From: SLDF01 sp964537925
GTDB lineage: Bacteria; Bacteroidota; Bacteroidia; Chitinophagales; Saprospiraceae
NCBI GenBank assembly: GCA_964537925.1
Contig: CAZICV010000003.1
Span: 310,001-374,000, forward strand
Length of the DNA: 64,000 nucleotides
Reading direction: 5' to 3'
Under the pieces are notes generated by a model. It was not told where the DNA came from. It was given only the letters and a program-made list of their open reading frames with translations, and did no database searches. A program made the translations under genes and the position numbers. This document shows, in pieces, positions 51,499-59,800 of this stretch. Positions within the stretch are counted from its first letter, which is position 1. Each line of letters begins with the position of its first letter.

Positions 51499-53913
51499 CT
51501 ACTTAGTAAACTGGTCTATCTCTTTGGGCTCTTCAGGGGGCGCATCTTTATGCGCTAGTATAATAGCATCATCACTATTCATTCGGTTTAAAAACGCTGT
51601 CACATTTTCTTCTCCCCGTATAGAGTCAGCAAGGTACTCTTTCGACCTTCTCCAATACTCATACAGAAGGCTAAATAAAATCTTGATATTCGCTGTCTCA
51701 GATAGCTCAATAGGGTTTACGTAGTCCGACATGCCCTTTTGGTAGTAATAAATGCCTTGACAAACAAAGTAGCTCGTGCTTGTCTCTCTTACAAAGAAAA
51801 CAATATGATGGTTGTGCATATTTGCAGGTAGATATGCTACAAAGTGATCCTCAGCAATTTCCGACAAAAATTTATTATTAGCTATTAGCTCATTTCTGGC
51901 TTCTACCTTTTTGTCTTTGGCATTTCCTATCACCCCTCGTCTGTCTGCTAACAGCAGGGCCGCCTTCATTCCAGAAAATTTCTTTCTAAACAAATCGTAG
52001 TACAACCCGTGTTCAGCAACTATAAACACATGTGTCCAGCTTCTCATTTCGATTATCTTCAATATACAGGCAAGCAGAGAGAAGTTCGTATGAATAAGAT
52101 TACTTGCGCTATATTTCGAAAAAATGTAATAATCCTTTGAATCAAAATCGGGCCGAATTATTGAAGACCTTGACTCAAAAATATTCCTAAGGTGTTCTTT
52201 TATTCCATTAACAGCATATCTATTTCCTTTTAAATACTTGGACAAGCTACGCGACAAGCCTTGAGGGCCTAATACTACATCAAACAAGTCTGCGAAAGCC
52301 CGATGCGAACTACTCCCAAAGTCCAGGATAAGGCCGCGAGACAGGAAACAGCCGCCTTCGGACACGAACACGTTCCTGCAAAGCTCTGTGAACGATTCAG
52401 AACCTTTCGTCGAGTTGTAATATAAGGAAAAATAATTGCCAGGTTTATCACTTAACATATCGTTCAATGATGCTATGCCCCCTCCTCTAGCTAAAGCCAA
52501 CAATACTTCAATGATTGTTCTGTCTCTCCAATAACAACCACGAGTTAATGTCTTTCTTTTCTTGATAAAATAGCTCTCTGGATAGAATGTAGTTCCTCGT
52601 TTCCTATTATTTACGGCTCTCCAAACTTGATGATTTCCAAAAATAAACTCCAGAACTTTATGATTGTCGATTCCTCTTGGTTTATACTCTACTTTAAAGC
52701 CGTCACATATTGAGTCCCATAATCTTTCAAAAACAACCCCTAATGTAGGACTACTAATGCCATCCATTCTTAAAGTGGCATTAGTAGCAATATCTTCAAT
52801 GTCAATTGGATACATATTAATACTATCATGTACATTGATATCGATATTGAATTTTTGATGATATTCCCTTTTAATATCTCTTGGCCTAATTAGACCTCCT
52901 TCGTTATAAAAGAAAATAAACATATTTATCGATACACCCCTTTTATCCATTATTTTCTTGATTATCTTATTGAGGTCTAAGCTCTCCATACTACACCCAA
53001 CGATAATTAAATTAAGGTACCTTTCATTTGAGTCTGAGCTGGATATAGCTCCCTTGCAAGAGATTAAATCAGTCAGCAACCTTTTGATATCTGAGGGCAG
53101 TTCATAATAGTGATCTTTTGTAAACCTCATGAGACTTTTGTGACTGCTGGTTCCGTGTGGTTTAATATAAATTGGTTTTTTAATACCACCATCAATAAGG
53201 TAGTCTCCAATTGGCCTGCAATCTCCATCTGATAAAATATAGGAATATTTTGTCGACCCTAATTCATCATCAATGGATTGATCAAGAAATTCATCAAAAT
53301 TGAAATTTATGACAACATCAATAAATCGATGCTTGAGTAGATGGCTTACTATTTCATAAAATAATATGGGGCCATATCTCTTGTGGTACAATTTATGGAG
53401 CTGGAAAAGCACCTGTGATAACGGAAAAAATTTTGTCAATAAGTACAGTGCTGTTTCGAAGTCAAGATCTGTTGGTTCGGATGACTTGTCATACAGATAA
53501 AGCTTCTCCTTTTCAATCCTGTATTTCGCCTGCAATGACTCCAATAAATTAAAAACACCGTCTGATTTCCTATGCTTTATACTCTTGGATGATTTATTTG
53601 TAATGTCTCTAAATGATATCTCCTGTCCATTTATATTAAATCTAAATGATGAATAAAGCTCATCTATAGCATCTTTCGCTAACGGAATATTATGGAATGC
53701 ATTTTTTGTTGCCCCTGCTCCGACAATTAATATATTACGTCTCCAATTGATTTTATCTATATTTTCATCTGACTGAATCTCTTTTATGACATTTTCTCTG
53801 AGATCCAATCTGTCGTGGAGTGCAGACGTGACATGAACTATCGATGCATCTATATAATTTAATCTCAGCTCTTCTGCTAAAGATCTTATATTATATTCAT
53901 TATTTTCTTTCAT
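51499..53913 (-). CDS. large SIR2-like protein with a PLD-like C-terminal region
   Basis: 804 residues. SIR2-type NAD-binding features: IVGAGAT (63-69), NFNFDEF with Asn205/Asp207, KPHGTSS with His253, and VGCS (305-308). These match the active-site layout of defence sirtuins that destroy NAD+. The remaining 480 residues are not recognised except for a late stretch like a phospholipase D fold (YLPANMHNHHIVFFV, 694-708, then QGIYYY and VNPIEL). There the HxK motif is not intact. It faces the 275-residue gene head to head with 58 bases between. Likely an abortive-infection type defence protein. Confidence 0.7.
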   Translation of the reverse strand: MKENNEYNIRSLAEELRLNYIDASIVHVTSALHDRLDLRENVIKEIQSDENIDKINWRRNILIVGAGATKNAFHNIPLAKDAIDELYSSFRFNINGQEISFRDITNKSSKSIKHRKSDGVFNLLESLQAKYRIEKEKLYLYDKSSEPTDLDFETALYLLTKFFPLSQVLFQLHKLYHKRYGPILFYEIVSHLLKHRFIDVVINFNFDEFLDQSIDDELGSTKYSYILSDGDCRPIGDYLIDGGIKKPIYIKPHGTSSHKSLMRFTKDHYYELPSDIKRLLTDLISCKGAISSSDSNERYLNLIIVGCSMESLDLNKIIKKIMDKRGVSINMFIFFYNEGGLIRPRDIKREYHQKFNIDINVHDSINMYPIDIEDIATNATLRMDGISSPTLGVVFERLWDSICDGFKVEYKPRGIDNHKVLEFIFGNHQVWRAVNNRKRGTTFYPESYFIKKRKTLTRGCYWRDRTIIEVLLALARGGGIASLNDMLSDKPGNYFSLYYNSTKGSESFTELCRNVFVSEGGCFLSRGLILDFGSSSHRAFADLFDVVLGPQGLSRSLSKYLKGNRYAVNGIKEHLRNIFESRSSIIRPDFDSKDYYIFSKYSASNLIHTNFSLLACILKIIEMRSWTHVFIVAEHGLYYDLFRKKFSGMKAALLLADRRGVIGNAKDKKVEARNELIANNKFLSEIAEDHFVAYLPANMHNHHIVFFVRETSTSYFVCQGIYYYQKGMSDYVNPIELSETANIKILFSLLYEYWRRSKEYLADSIRGEENVTAFLNRMNSDDAIILAHKDAPPEEPKEIDQFTK

Positions 53914-53971
53914 TTACTCTGTTTTACTGTAAAATATCATACACATATATATGTGAATATGGAGCTGAATT

Positions 53972-54799
53972 TTGTCTACGGAAGAAAACAAATATAGCAT
54001 ACGAAAGGCTTTTAATTATCTCATATTGTCAGAATCCAATGCTGAATTAATCAGTGCCTTTATCGAAAACAAGAACACATGGGAAGCTAAAATGCGGAGG
54101 ATATCTTACAGCCCCGAAATGCTTTTCCAGACAATTAAGGCTTTTGCCCGTTCCGACAACTCGATATTTAACAAGGTAGCAGCAGAATACTGTACAATCC
54201 CGGATTTTGTTTATAAATATCTGATAACAAGTGATCCCTATCAGCCTCTATTGGTTAAATTCATTAAAGATTCCAAGCGGGAAGTACAATTGGCTTTAAG
54301 CCAGAATGAAGCTATCATAGAACACTTGGGTAGGTACCCCTTCCCTTCTTATTTTGTATTGAGAGCATTCAAAGATAAAGAAGCGCTAGGTCGATTGCTT
54401 TGCCAGCGATCAGATGCCAATTTCTCAAGGTCACTTTTGAATGTGTTCTTGGGAAGTGCCTCAAACTTTGTTCCGAAAGACAGAGCCTTATTTGACTTTG
54501 TTACCAAACCCTTGGAGGCCATACTGCAGTATGATGTTCTGGAAGACTTGTTATTGGACAGAGAGAGTATAAATTCACTTTATTATCTTATGACGCCTTC
54601 TCGGGATAATATCTCGATCAAGGCATTAGAAAAAAGATTTGAAACTGTACTTGGTTTAATGGGACGTTTAAATCCTGATAGCCAGTTGAAGAGTAAAGGT
54701 TACCTCCGAGAGGAAATATTAGATGGTTTTCGCCGGTGGCCAGAACATACCGATAAGCAAGTATTGGCAGATCTCGTAAAGTTTCATGAGCCTTTGTAA
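53972..54799 (+). CDS. unknown helical-repeat protein divergent from the SIR2-like gene
   Basis: 275 residues from a TTG start seven bases after GGAG; the nearby ATG at 53959 is in another frame. Repeating helices in the middle, with AAEYCTIPDFVYKYLITS and REVQLALSQNEAIIEHLG, recall leucine-rich-variant or HEAT-like repeats. No enzyme motif. The shared short promoter region with the SIR2-like gene makes it a candidate sensor or regulator, which is inference. Confidence 0.6.
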   Translation: MSTEENKYSIRKAFNYLILSESNAELISAFIENKNTWEAKMRRISYSPEMLFQTIKAFARSDNSIFNKVAAEYCTIPDFVYKYLITSDPYQPLLVKFIKDSKREVQLALSQNEAIIEHLGRYPFPSYFVLRAFKDKEALGRLLCQRSDANFSRSLLNVFLGSASNFVPKDRALFDFVTKPLEAILQYDVLEDLLLDRESINSLYYLMTPSRDNISIKALEKRFETVLGLMGRLNPDSQLKSKGYLREEILDGFRRWPEHTDKQVLADLVKFHEPL

Positions 54800-54937
54800 A
54801 GGTGAAAAGGGCTTTCTAGAAAAATTGATAATATATACAAATATGTAGTTAATAGATCTTCACCCCCCTGAATGATTTCATCCGTTTAGCTGTATATCAA
54901 CTTAGGATATCAAATTCCCCCTCAATAATCTTTACCC

Positions 54938-55579
54938 TTACCTATCCATCCGCCTTAAAAGGTTATGAACCGTAGTCTTGTGCCATTTTGCCTTGTGATA
55001 TGTAGGCACCTTTCTCCGATTGAGTTCTTCGGCAATGGCGCGTACGGTCGTGATCCCCGTACTTTCTATTTGACGGATAAGCGGTCGCAAGTCTCTGGCG
55101 AATAGCTCTGCATTCCGTCTGTTTTGCGTGGCGAGTTGCTTCCCGTTCTTGCCGAGTTCCACGCCCCGTTTCTTCGCAGCCTGTAACGCCTTACGAGTTC
55201 TCTCGCTTATTTTAACCCCTTCCTCTTCGTCGGTCACAGCCTGCCTCAATATATCCCACCGGTCGGCAAACGGCTTGTCTGCGATAACGAACTTCACGCC
55301 GTCTTCCAGCAGATACAGGATAAGCCCGACATTCCGCGCCAGCCGATCCAGCTTGGCAATCACCAGAACACAGTCGTGACGACGGCAATACCGGATAGCG
55401 CTCTTCAGTATGGGACGGTTGGTCTCCTTGCCACTGATAACCTCTGTATATTCCTTTTCGATCTTCAGCCCGGTCAGGTTTCGATACTGGGAAACTGTTT
55501 CCTGTTGCGCTGCCAGCCCCAAACCGCTCCTTCCCTGTGCGCCGGTGGAAACGCGGTATAATGCAACTCCTGCCTTCAT
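54938..55579 (-). CDS. serine recombinase (resolvase/invertase family)
   Basis: 213 residues from ATG 55579; a start at 55609 is possible. Catalytic Ser11 in YRVSTGAQG, then LVIAKLDRLARN with the conserved Arg residues, and a C-terminal HTH (TTVRAIAEELNRRKVPTYHKAKWHKTTV). Its short size fits Tn3-type resolvases or plasmid resolvases. A res-like set of inverted repeats lies upstream. Confidence 0.9.
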   Translation of the reverse strand: MKAGVALYRVSTGAQGRSGLGLAAQQETVSQYRNLTGLKIEKEYTEVISGKETNRPILKSAIRYCRRHDCVLVIAKLDRLARNVGLILYLLEDGVKFVIADKPFADRWDILRQAVTDEEEGVKISERTRKALQAAKKRGVELGKNGKQLATQNRRNAELFARDLRPLIRQIESTGITTVRAIAEELNRRKVPTYHKAKWHKTTVHNLLRRMDR

Positions 55580-55611
55580 ATCACTGCCCTGTTTTTCTAT
55601 CCTGTACACAT

Positions 55612-55752
55612 ATAAACCACCAAATATATTTGGACAAATTTTTCAGGCATGGAAGACTTTTTTCAAGAATAGATGCTGAAAAACAGGGGAAAAACAAGGG
55701 ACGTTAGCGGGCCGGATCGGGCGCGGGTGTCCATAGGTTAACGGTGGTTTAT
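55612..55752. other. candidate resolution site (res) upstream of the serine recombinase
   Basis: A perfect 14-bp palindrome CCAAATATATTTGG (55620-55633) and an inverted pair ATAAACCACC (55612-55621) / GGTGGTTTAT (55743-55752) lie upstream of the recombinase gene. Resolvases bind paired sites of this kind. The region has no gene. Confidence 0.4.
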
Positions 55753-55830
55753 GGATGGACAAATAACTTCGTTTGAAAGTTTTGGGACGAGGCCGTTCCA
55801 ATCATCCACTTAACTCAAAATCAGTCTGGT

Positions 55831-56082
55831 ATGAGTTCAAAAACTCCCGAAGTACCCCCGGAAAATAGCTGGCTTGGTACGATAGGCGCTTTCATCGGCG
55901 CGTTTTACGGCTATGACATAGCCGATTGGATAGGCGCAATCGTAGGCTTGTTTATCGGCGGCTATGTCGGATATATCGTCGAGAATATCCTGTTCAGAAT
56001 AATCCTGGTGATCGTGGCCATCCTCACCGCCCTGGTGCGTTCGGGATTTTGGAGTGGTTTCTGGGAAGGTTTTCAGAATTAA
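55831..56082 (+). CDS. small glycine-rich membrane protein
   Basis: 83 residues with two membrane segments: LGTIGAFIGAFYGYDIADWIGAIVGLFIGGYVGYIV and FRIILVIVAILTALV. Glycine spacing suggests tight helix packing. Function unknown; small proteins of this kind are common in element cargo. No clear Shine-Dalgarno site. Confidence 0.5.
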   Translation: MSSKTPEVPPENSWLGTIGAFIGAFYGYDIADWIGAIVGLFIGGYVGYIVENILFRIILVIVAILTALVRSGFWSGFWEGFQN

Positions 56083-56131
56083 GAAAGCCAGTCCGGCTCT
56101 TTGCCTCTTTTAACCCATCAATCGTCAGATC

Positions 56132-56650
56132 ATGTTCACAAGACCTTCCAGGGGCTTTCGCTCGGCACATGCGATGTGCGCCTTGTTTATGTTTCTGTTT
56201 CCCGGCTTTGCCACGGGGCAGAAAATATCCCCGCCGTCGAAGCCTGCATTCGCTGTTCCTCCCCGGTCGCCGGGGCTGGTGATCCTAACTGGTGGCGGCG
56301 GAGATGCGCTGTCTTACTCGCTGCATAACGACGTTGTGGCCATTGCATTGCTTACCGGAACGGAGACACCCCATAGTGGGGAGGATATCGCGCGAGCGAT
56401 CAAGAACAACGTTTTTAGCGGGCATCAGGATGTACCATTAGCGGTATTCATTTACCCGGAGCCTACACCCGGGAAAGGCGATATTGCGCTGGGAGTTTTT
56501 ATCCGTGGCCATCTTTTTAGAGATGATTACACTGAAAAAGATATGTTCGACGCGAAGGGATTGCGTGATTGCACGGGGCAGATCGTAAACAAGTTCAAGA
56601 ACCCGGCGCGTAGAGTGGATAAGAAAAATGCCTTGTCGGGGGATTGGTAA
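56132..56650 (+). CDS. secreted protein of unknown function
   Basis: 172 residues. An inner ATG at 56174 gives a clean signal peptide (MCALFMFLFPGFATGQ) and is the more likely start. The mature part has ILTGGGGDALSYSLHNDVVAIALLTG and GVFIRGHLFRDDYTEKD. No family recognised. It converges on the leftward coiled-coil gene with no gap. Confidence 0.5.
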   Translation: MFTRPSRGFRSAHAMCALFMFLFPGFATGQKISPPSKPAFAVPPRSPGLVILTGGGGDALSYSLHNDVVAIALLTGTETPHSGEDIARAIKNNVFSGHQDVPLAVFIYPEPTPGKGDIALGVFIRGHLFRDDYTEKDMFDAKGLRDCTGQIVNKFKNPARRVDKKNALSGDW

Positions 56651-57628
56651 TTACATACCTAAATCCTTCATGTAGGCCGGAACCGTTTTCTGTTCACTAT
56701 CGCTCAACCCTCTAGCAAGGTCTTCGTTATTCTTTACTTTCAAGACGTCAACACCAGTTTCATTAAAATCTTGCGACCATTGAAGCTTTCTAAGCTGATC
56801 TACGTTCAAAGTACCAAGCAGGCCATCAAGCGCCTGATCCCTTTGAAGGCCGGGCGCTTGGGCTTGTATCCTCTCGTACTCGTCGATGATTTCCTGTAGC
56901 TGGTCACGCTCCCTGACCGCTTCATTCATCGCGGCGGTTTTTTCGTCCGTTTCTCGTGACAGGCGGCGTTGTTCGATCCGTTCGTATTCCTGTGCAGCCC
57001 GCTGACCCGCAGCCTCCCCGTCGAGGAACATACGGATATCGTCGGCGGAATAGGTCTTCAAATCGTCCGCCAGCAGGTTGTTTTTCCTCAGATAAGACAA
57101 CAGGAGGGCATTCATTGTGGGGTCGGCCAGCGAGCCGTCCGGCAGGCGTTCGACCTTGCCGGTGCGCAGATATTCGCTGATCTGTTCGATTGTTTTGGTG
57201 CGCCGTTCGATACTGTCATCGAGCTCCGCGATCCTTTCAAGGTTCCTTTCGATATCCAGGCGCAGGTTTTCGATGATGATGTCAAGTTCCGCCATACGCT
57301 GGTGAATGGCCCGGATGATATCATTCAAGAGGATATGACGGACAAAGCCGTCATGCTTGTCTTTGCGCTTTCTGTCTTTGGATGTATCCCCGGCCTGAAT
57401 TTTAGCTGCCAGCACCGTGCCGCCTGGCGCCATCCTGCCGGCCATTGCGTCGGGGTCGTCGCCGCGGGCGCGTTCAAGATCGTCCCTAAGCTGATCGGAT
57501 TCTGCCCGGTCAGCGTCCGGCGCGTGAGTGTATACACTCACATGGGAATTGAAGCTGTGCTTCAATTCATTTTCTTTTAGCCCGCCAAACCTTTTTTCTT
57601 CGGACACCCTACACCCTGGAATCACCAT
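56651..57628 (-). CDS. coiled-coil mobile-element protein, unknown function
   Basis: 325 residues, soluble, highly charged. Two long helical coiled-coil regions: about 115-170 (MAELDIIIENLRLDIERNLE) and about 205-260 (REEDQLQEIIDEYERI-like heptads). No motif known to me. The GC-rich codon use resembles the relaxase region rather than the AT-rich defence cargo. Likely part of the element backbone. Confidence 0.55.
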   Translation of the reverse strand: MVIPGCRVSEEKRFGGLKENELKHSFNSHVSVYTHAPDADRAESDQLRDDLERARGDDPDAMAGRMAPGGTVLAAKIQAGDTSKDRKRKDKHDGFVRHILLNDIIRAIHQRMAELDIIIENLRLDIERNLERIAELDDSIERRTKTIEQISEYLRTGKVERLPDGSLADPTMNALLLSYLRKNNLLADDLKTYSADDIRMFLDGEAAGQRAAQEYERIEQRRLSRETDEKTAAMNEAVRERDQLQEIIDEYERIQAQAPGLQRDQALDGLLGTLNVDQLRKLQWSQDFNETGVDVLKVKNNEDLARGLSDSEQKTVPAYMKDLGM

Positions 57629-57744
57629 GCCTTTATTAGCCCTTACATTCTACCCAAGATTGATTAACGATTCATTAAGCAGCGTAAAGCCACTTGCCGG
57701 AATCCACTCTGCAGGAATTAATCTCCTTCAACTGTGCTACGGGC

Positions 57745-57781
57745 TTGCATTCTCTTCATACTATCTGGTATGATAGTTATG
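57745..57781 (+). promoter_or_regulatory. sigma70-like promoter with operator of the second TA pair
   Basis: TTGCAT (57745-57750), 18 bases, TATGAT (57769-57774). The -10 is inside a near-perfect inverted repeat CATACTATC/GATAGTTATG (57757-57781), the likely antitoxin binding site. Again a Proteobacteria-like promoter. Confidence 0.55.
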
Positions 57782-57800
57782 AATACAAGGAGTATGAGGA

Positions 57801-58034
57801 ATGTCACATCGCACGACTATCCACCTCGAAGACGAAGCGTTCGCCTTCCTGCAAAGCGCATCCGGCGATAACCGGAGCGCTTATATCAACCGGCTGATCC
57901 TGCGGGAGAAGCAGCGTGCCCTTTCGGACACATTGCTCAAGGCCAACCAGGAAGAAGCCGGGGAAGACTATATGGAAGAGCTGGCGGCCTGGGATGAGGC
58001 GCTGGCGGATGGCCTGAATGCCCCGGCATCTTGA
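57801..58034 (+). CDS. ribbon-helix-helix antitoxin of a MazF-type pair
   Basis: 77 residues. RTTIHLEDEAFAFLQSASGDNRSAYINRLILREKQRAL is an RHH DNA-binding domain, followed by an acidic tail that should cover the toxin. The end overlaps the toxin gene by 17 bases. Shine-Dalgarno-like GAGGA precedes the ATG. Confidence 0.85.
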   Translation: MSHRTTIHLEDEAFAFLQSASGDNRSAYINRLILREKQRALSDTLLKANQEEAGEDYMEELAAWDEALADGLNAPAS

Positions 58035-58362
58035 AATCTTTTGGGTAGACCTTAACCCTACAGTAGGGGCCGAGACATACAAGAAACGGCCTTGCGTCAT
58101 CCTGCAAGCGGATATTGTCAACCGGGGGAGCCGGACGTTTATTGTCGCCCCCTTATTGCCCGATCATAAAGACTGGCCCTTCGCGGTCAATGTCATGCCT
58201 TCCGCCCTGAACGGATTGGACAAGCCCCGCCATATCAATGTGAAGCAAATCCGGGCCGTTGACCGCGCCCGGATCGGGAACAGGCAGGGGAGGCTTGAGA
58301 AATCCTATCTGCCGGACATCGAGGAAGCGCTTTTGATCGTGCTTGGGATAATAGCGTCCTAG
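58018..58362 (+). CDS. MazF-type toxin of the second TA pair
   Basis: 114 residues. EIFWVDLNPTVGAETYKKRPCVILQADIVN is the MazF/PemK core with its basic active-site residues. Then come FIVAPLL and INVKQIRAVDRARIG, where Thr/Ser and Arg are expected. A sequence-specific RNase. Unlike the mazEF pair at 40691, the antitoxin here is RHH rather than AbrB. Confidence 0.9.
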   Translation: MPRHLEIFWVDLNPTVGAETYKKRPCVILQADIVNRGSRTFIVAPLLPDHKDWPFAVNVMPSALNGLDKPRHINVKQIRAVDRARIGNRQGRLEKSYLPDIEEALLIVLGIIAS

Positions 58363-58439
58363 AGAAGCTTTTCTTTTTCCTCGACTCTCCCCTTAAACGA
58401 GCTTCCCCATCAATGCCGTAAATAATCACGTATTCTTCT

Positions 58440-58540
58440 TTAAAATCTGCCGGGCCGTTGCCTGTTTCCAGCTTTTAATCGCTGGATTCTCTCTTTGGAT
58501 ACGTATTTTCGACGGCCAACACACGTCCAAGCCTGACCGA
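58440..58540 (-). pseudogene. C-terminal remnant of an excisionase-like HTH gene
   Basis: The leftward frame ending at 58440 encodes VGRRKYVSKERIQRLKAGNR and ends RPGRF, matching the end of the intact HTH gene at 62365-62649 (IGRRKYISKEEIRRLGAGNR, ending YGGF). The match stops near 58520, so only about 30 codons survive. Within the otherwise gene-free stretch 58363-58789 it marks the left side of the ietAS insertion. A short DUF2188-like tail (VIIYGIDGEARL) may follow at 58400-58437. Confidence 0.65.
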
Positions 58541-58789
58541 TAAGACTGACTATCTCGCAGGTGAGAACGGCAAAAAAACAAACGACAATACGGTAAGTAC
58601 CTAAGAATTGCTGAAATTTATGTCCAGAGACTTTCGTTGCACTTAAAGATAAAGCAACTGTTCATTAGGTATGTGTTTCAAATTAGTGGATTCGCGTAAT
58701 GAACTTTGTATAGTATAATTAGGAAGCTAGATTGCATCCCTGCTCTTTGTTTTTGGCGCGACATTGAAAGTGTAAGAATGAAATAAATT

Positions 58790-59776
58790 ATGGCAACGTC
58801 AGATCAAATTAAGGCACTTCTGAAAAGCCACGCTGAAGGCGATGATCGGCGTTTCTATTCTGTCGCTCGCCAGATAGCAGCACAGGCCGCTCAAAAGGGG
58901 CATGGCAAGATAGCACAGGAAATCAAGGAAATGGTAGACGCTGTCGCCGATAAGCCTGCTAGTTATGCCCACATAGACAGACCGAATACTATTCCACTGG
59001 CCCAGCCTAAAGGCGAACTTGGCGGGTTGATTTCTGTGGAATACAGCAATCTGAAGCTTGAGAATCTTATTTTGCCGAAAGAGATAGCTGACCGTTTGCG
59101 GCGTGTCATACTGGAACATAAACAGAAAAGCAAACTGCAAGAGCACGGTTTGAGTCCACGCAGCAAAATTCTTCTGGTCGGACCGCCCGGTACGGGCAAA
59201 ACGATGACTGCCAAGGCGCTGGCAGGTGAAATGCATCTTCCCATTTTCTCGATCCAGCTTGATCGTCTTCTGACCAAATATTTGGGTGAAACTGCAGCTA
59301 AACTGCGGCTTGTCTTCGATAATGTAAAGCAGACACGTGGCATTTACTTTTTTGACGAGTTTGATGCTATTGGCGGCAAGCGCAGTGTCGGTAATGACGT
59401 TGGTGAAGTCCGTCGTGTTCTTAATTCTTTCCTACAATTTATTGAGGATGCCGGATCTGAAAGCCTTGTTCTTGCTGCGACAAATCACCCGGAAATTCTC
59501 GATCAGGCACTTTTTCGTCGGTTCGATGATGTGATTTTCTATGAAATGCCGGATAAGGCGCTCATTTTGCAAACGTTCAAGACCAATATGAAGGGCAAGG
59601 ATGGAAAGGGTATAAGCTGGAACAAAGTAGCGGAAGCCGCCGCTGCTCTAAGCTATGCGGAAATTACCCGTGTATGCGAAGATGCCCTGAAGACGCTGAT
59701 TCTCGAAGACAGGAGCGGTCTCTCGACTCAATTACTGATAGATATTATAAATCAGCGTATAAAGACCAAAGTCTGA
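58790..59776 (+). CDS. ietA: IetA-like AAA+ ATPase
   Basis: 328 residues. Central AAA+ domain with Walker A GPPGTGKT (131-138), Walker B FFDEFD with Asp189/Glu190, sensor 1 LAATNHPE and the arginine finger region FRRFDD. The N-terminal 90 residues are helical. With the protease gene 24 bases downstream this is the IetAS pair, first described for plasmid stability on Ti plasmids and later as antiphage. TATAAT at 58714 is a possible -10. Confidence 0.88.
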   Translation: MATSDQIKALLKSHAEGDDRRFYSVARQIAAQAAQKGHGKIAQEIKEMVDAVADKPASYAHIDRPNTIPLAQPKGELGGLISVEYSNLKLENLILPKEIADRLRRVILEHKQKSKLQEHGLSPRSKILLVGPPGTGKTMTAKALAGEMHLPIFSIQLDRLLTKYLGETAAKLRLVFDNVKQTRGIYFFDEFDAIGGKRSVGNDVGEVRRVLNSFLQFIEDAGSESLVLAATNHPEILDQALFRRFDDVIFYEMPDKALILQTFKTNMKGKDGKGISWNKVAEAAAALSYAEITRVCEDALKTLILEDRSGLSTQLLIDIINQRIKTKV

Positions 59777-59800
59777 ATCAACTAAAAATCGGAATTTTAG

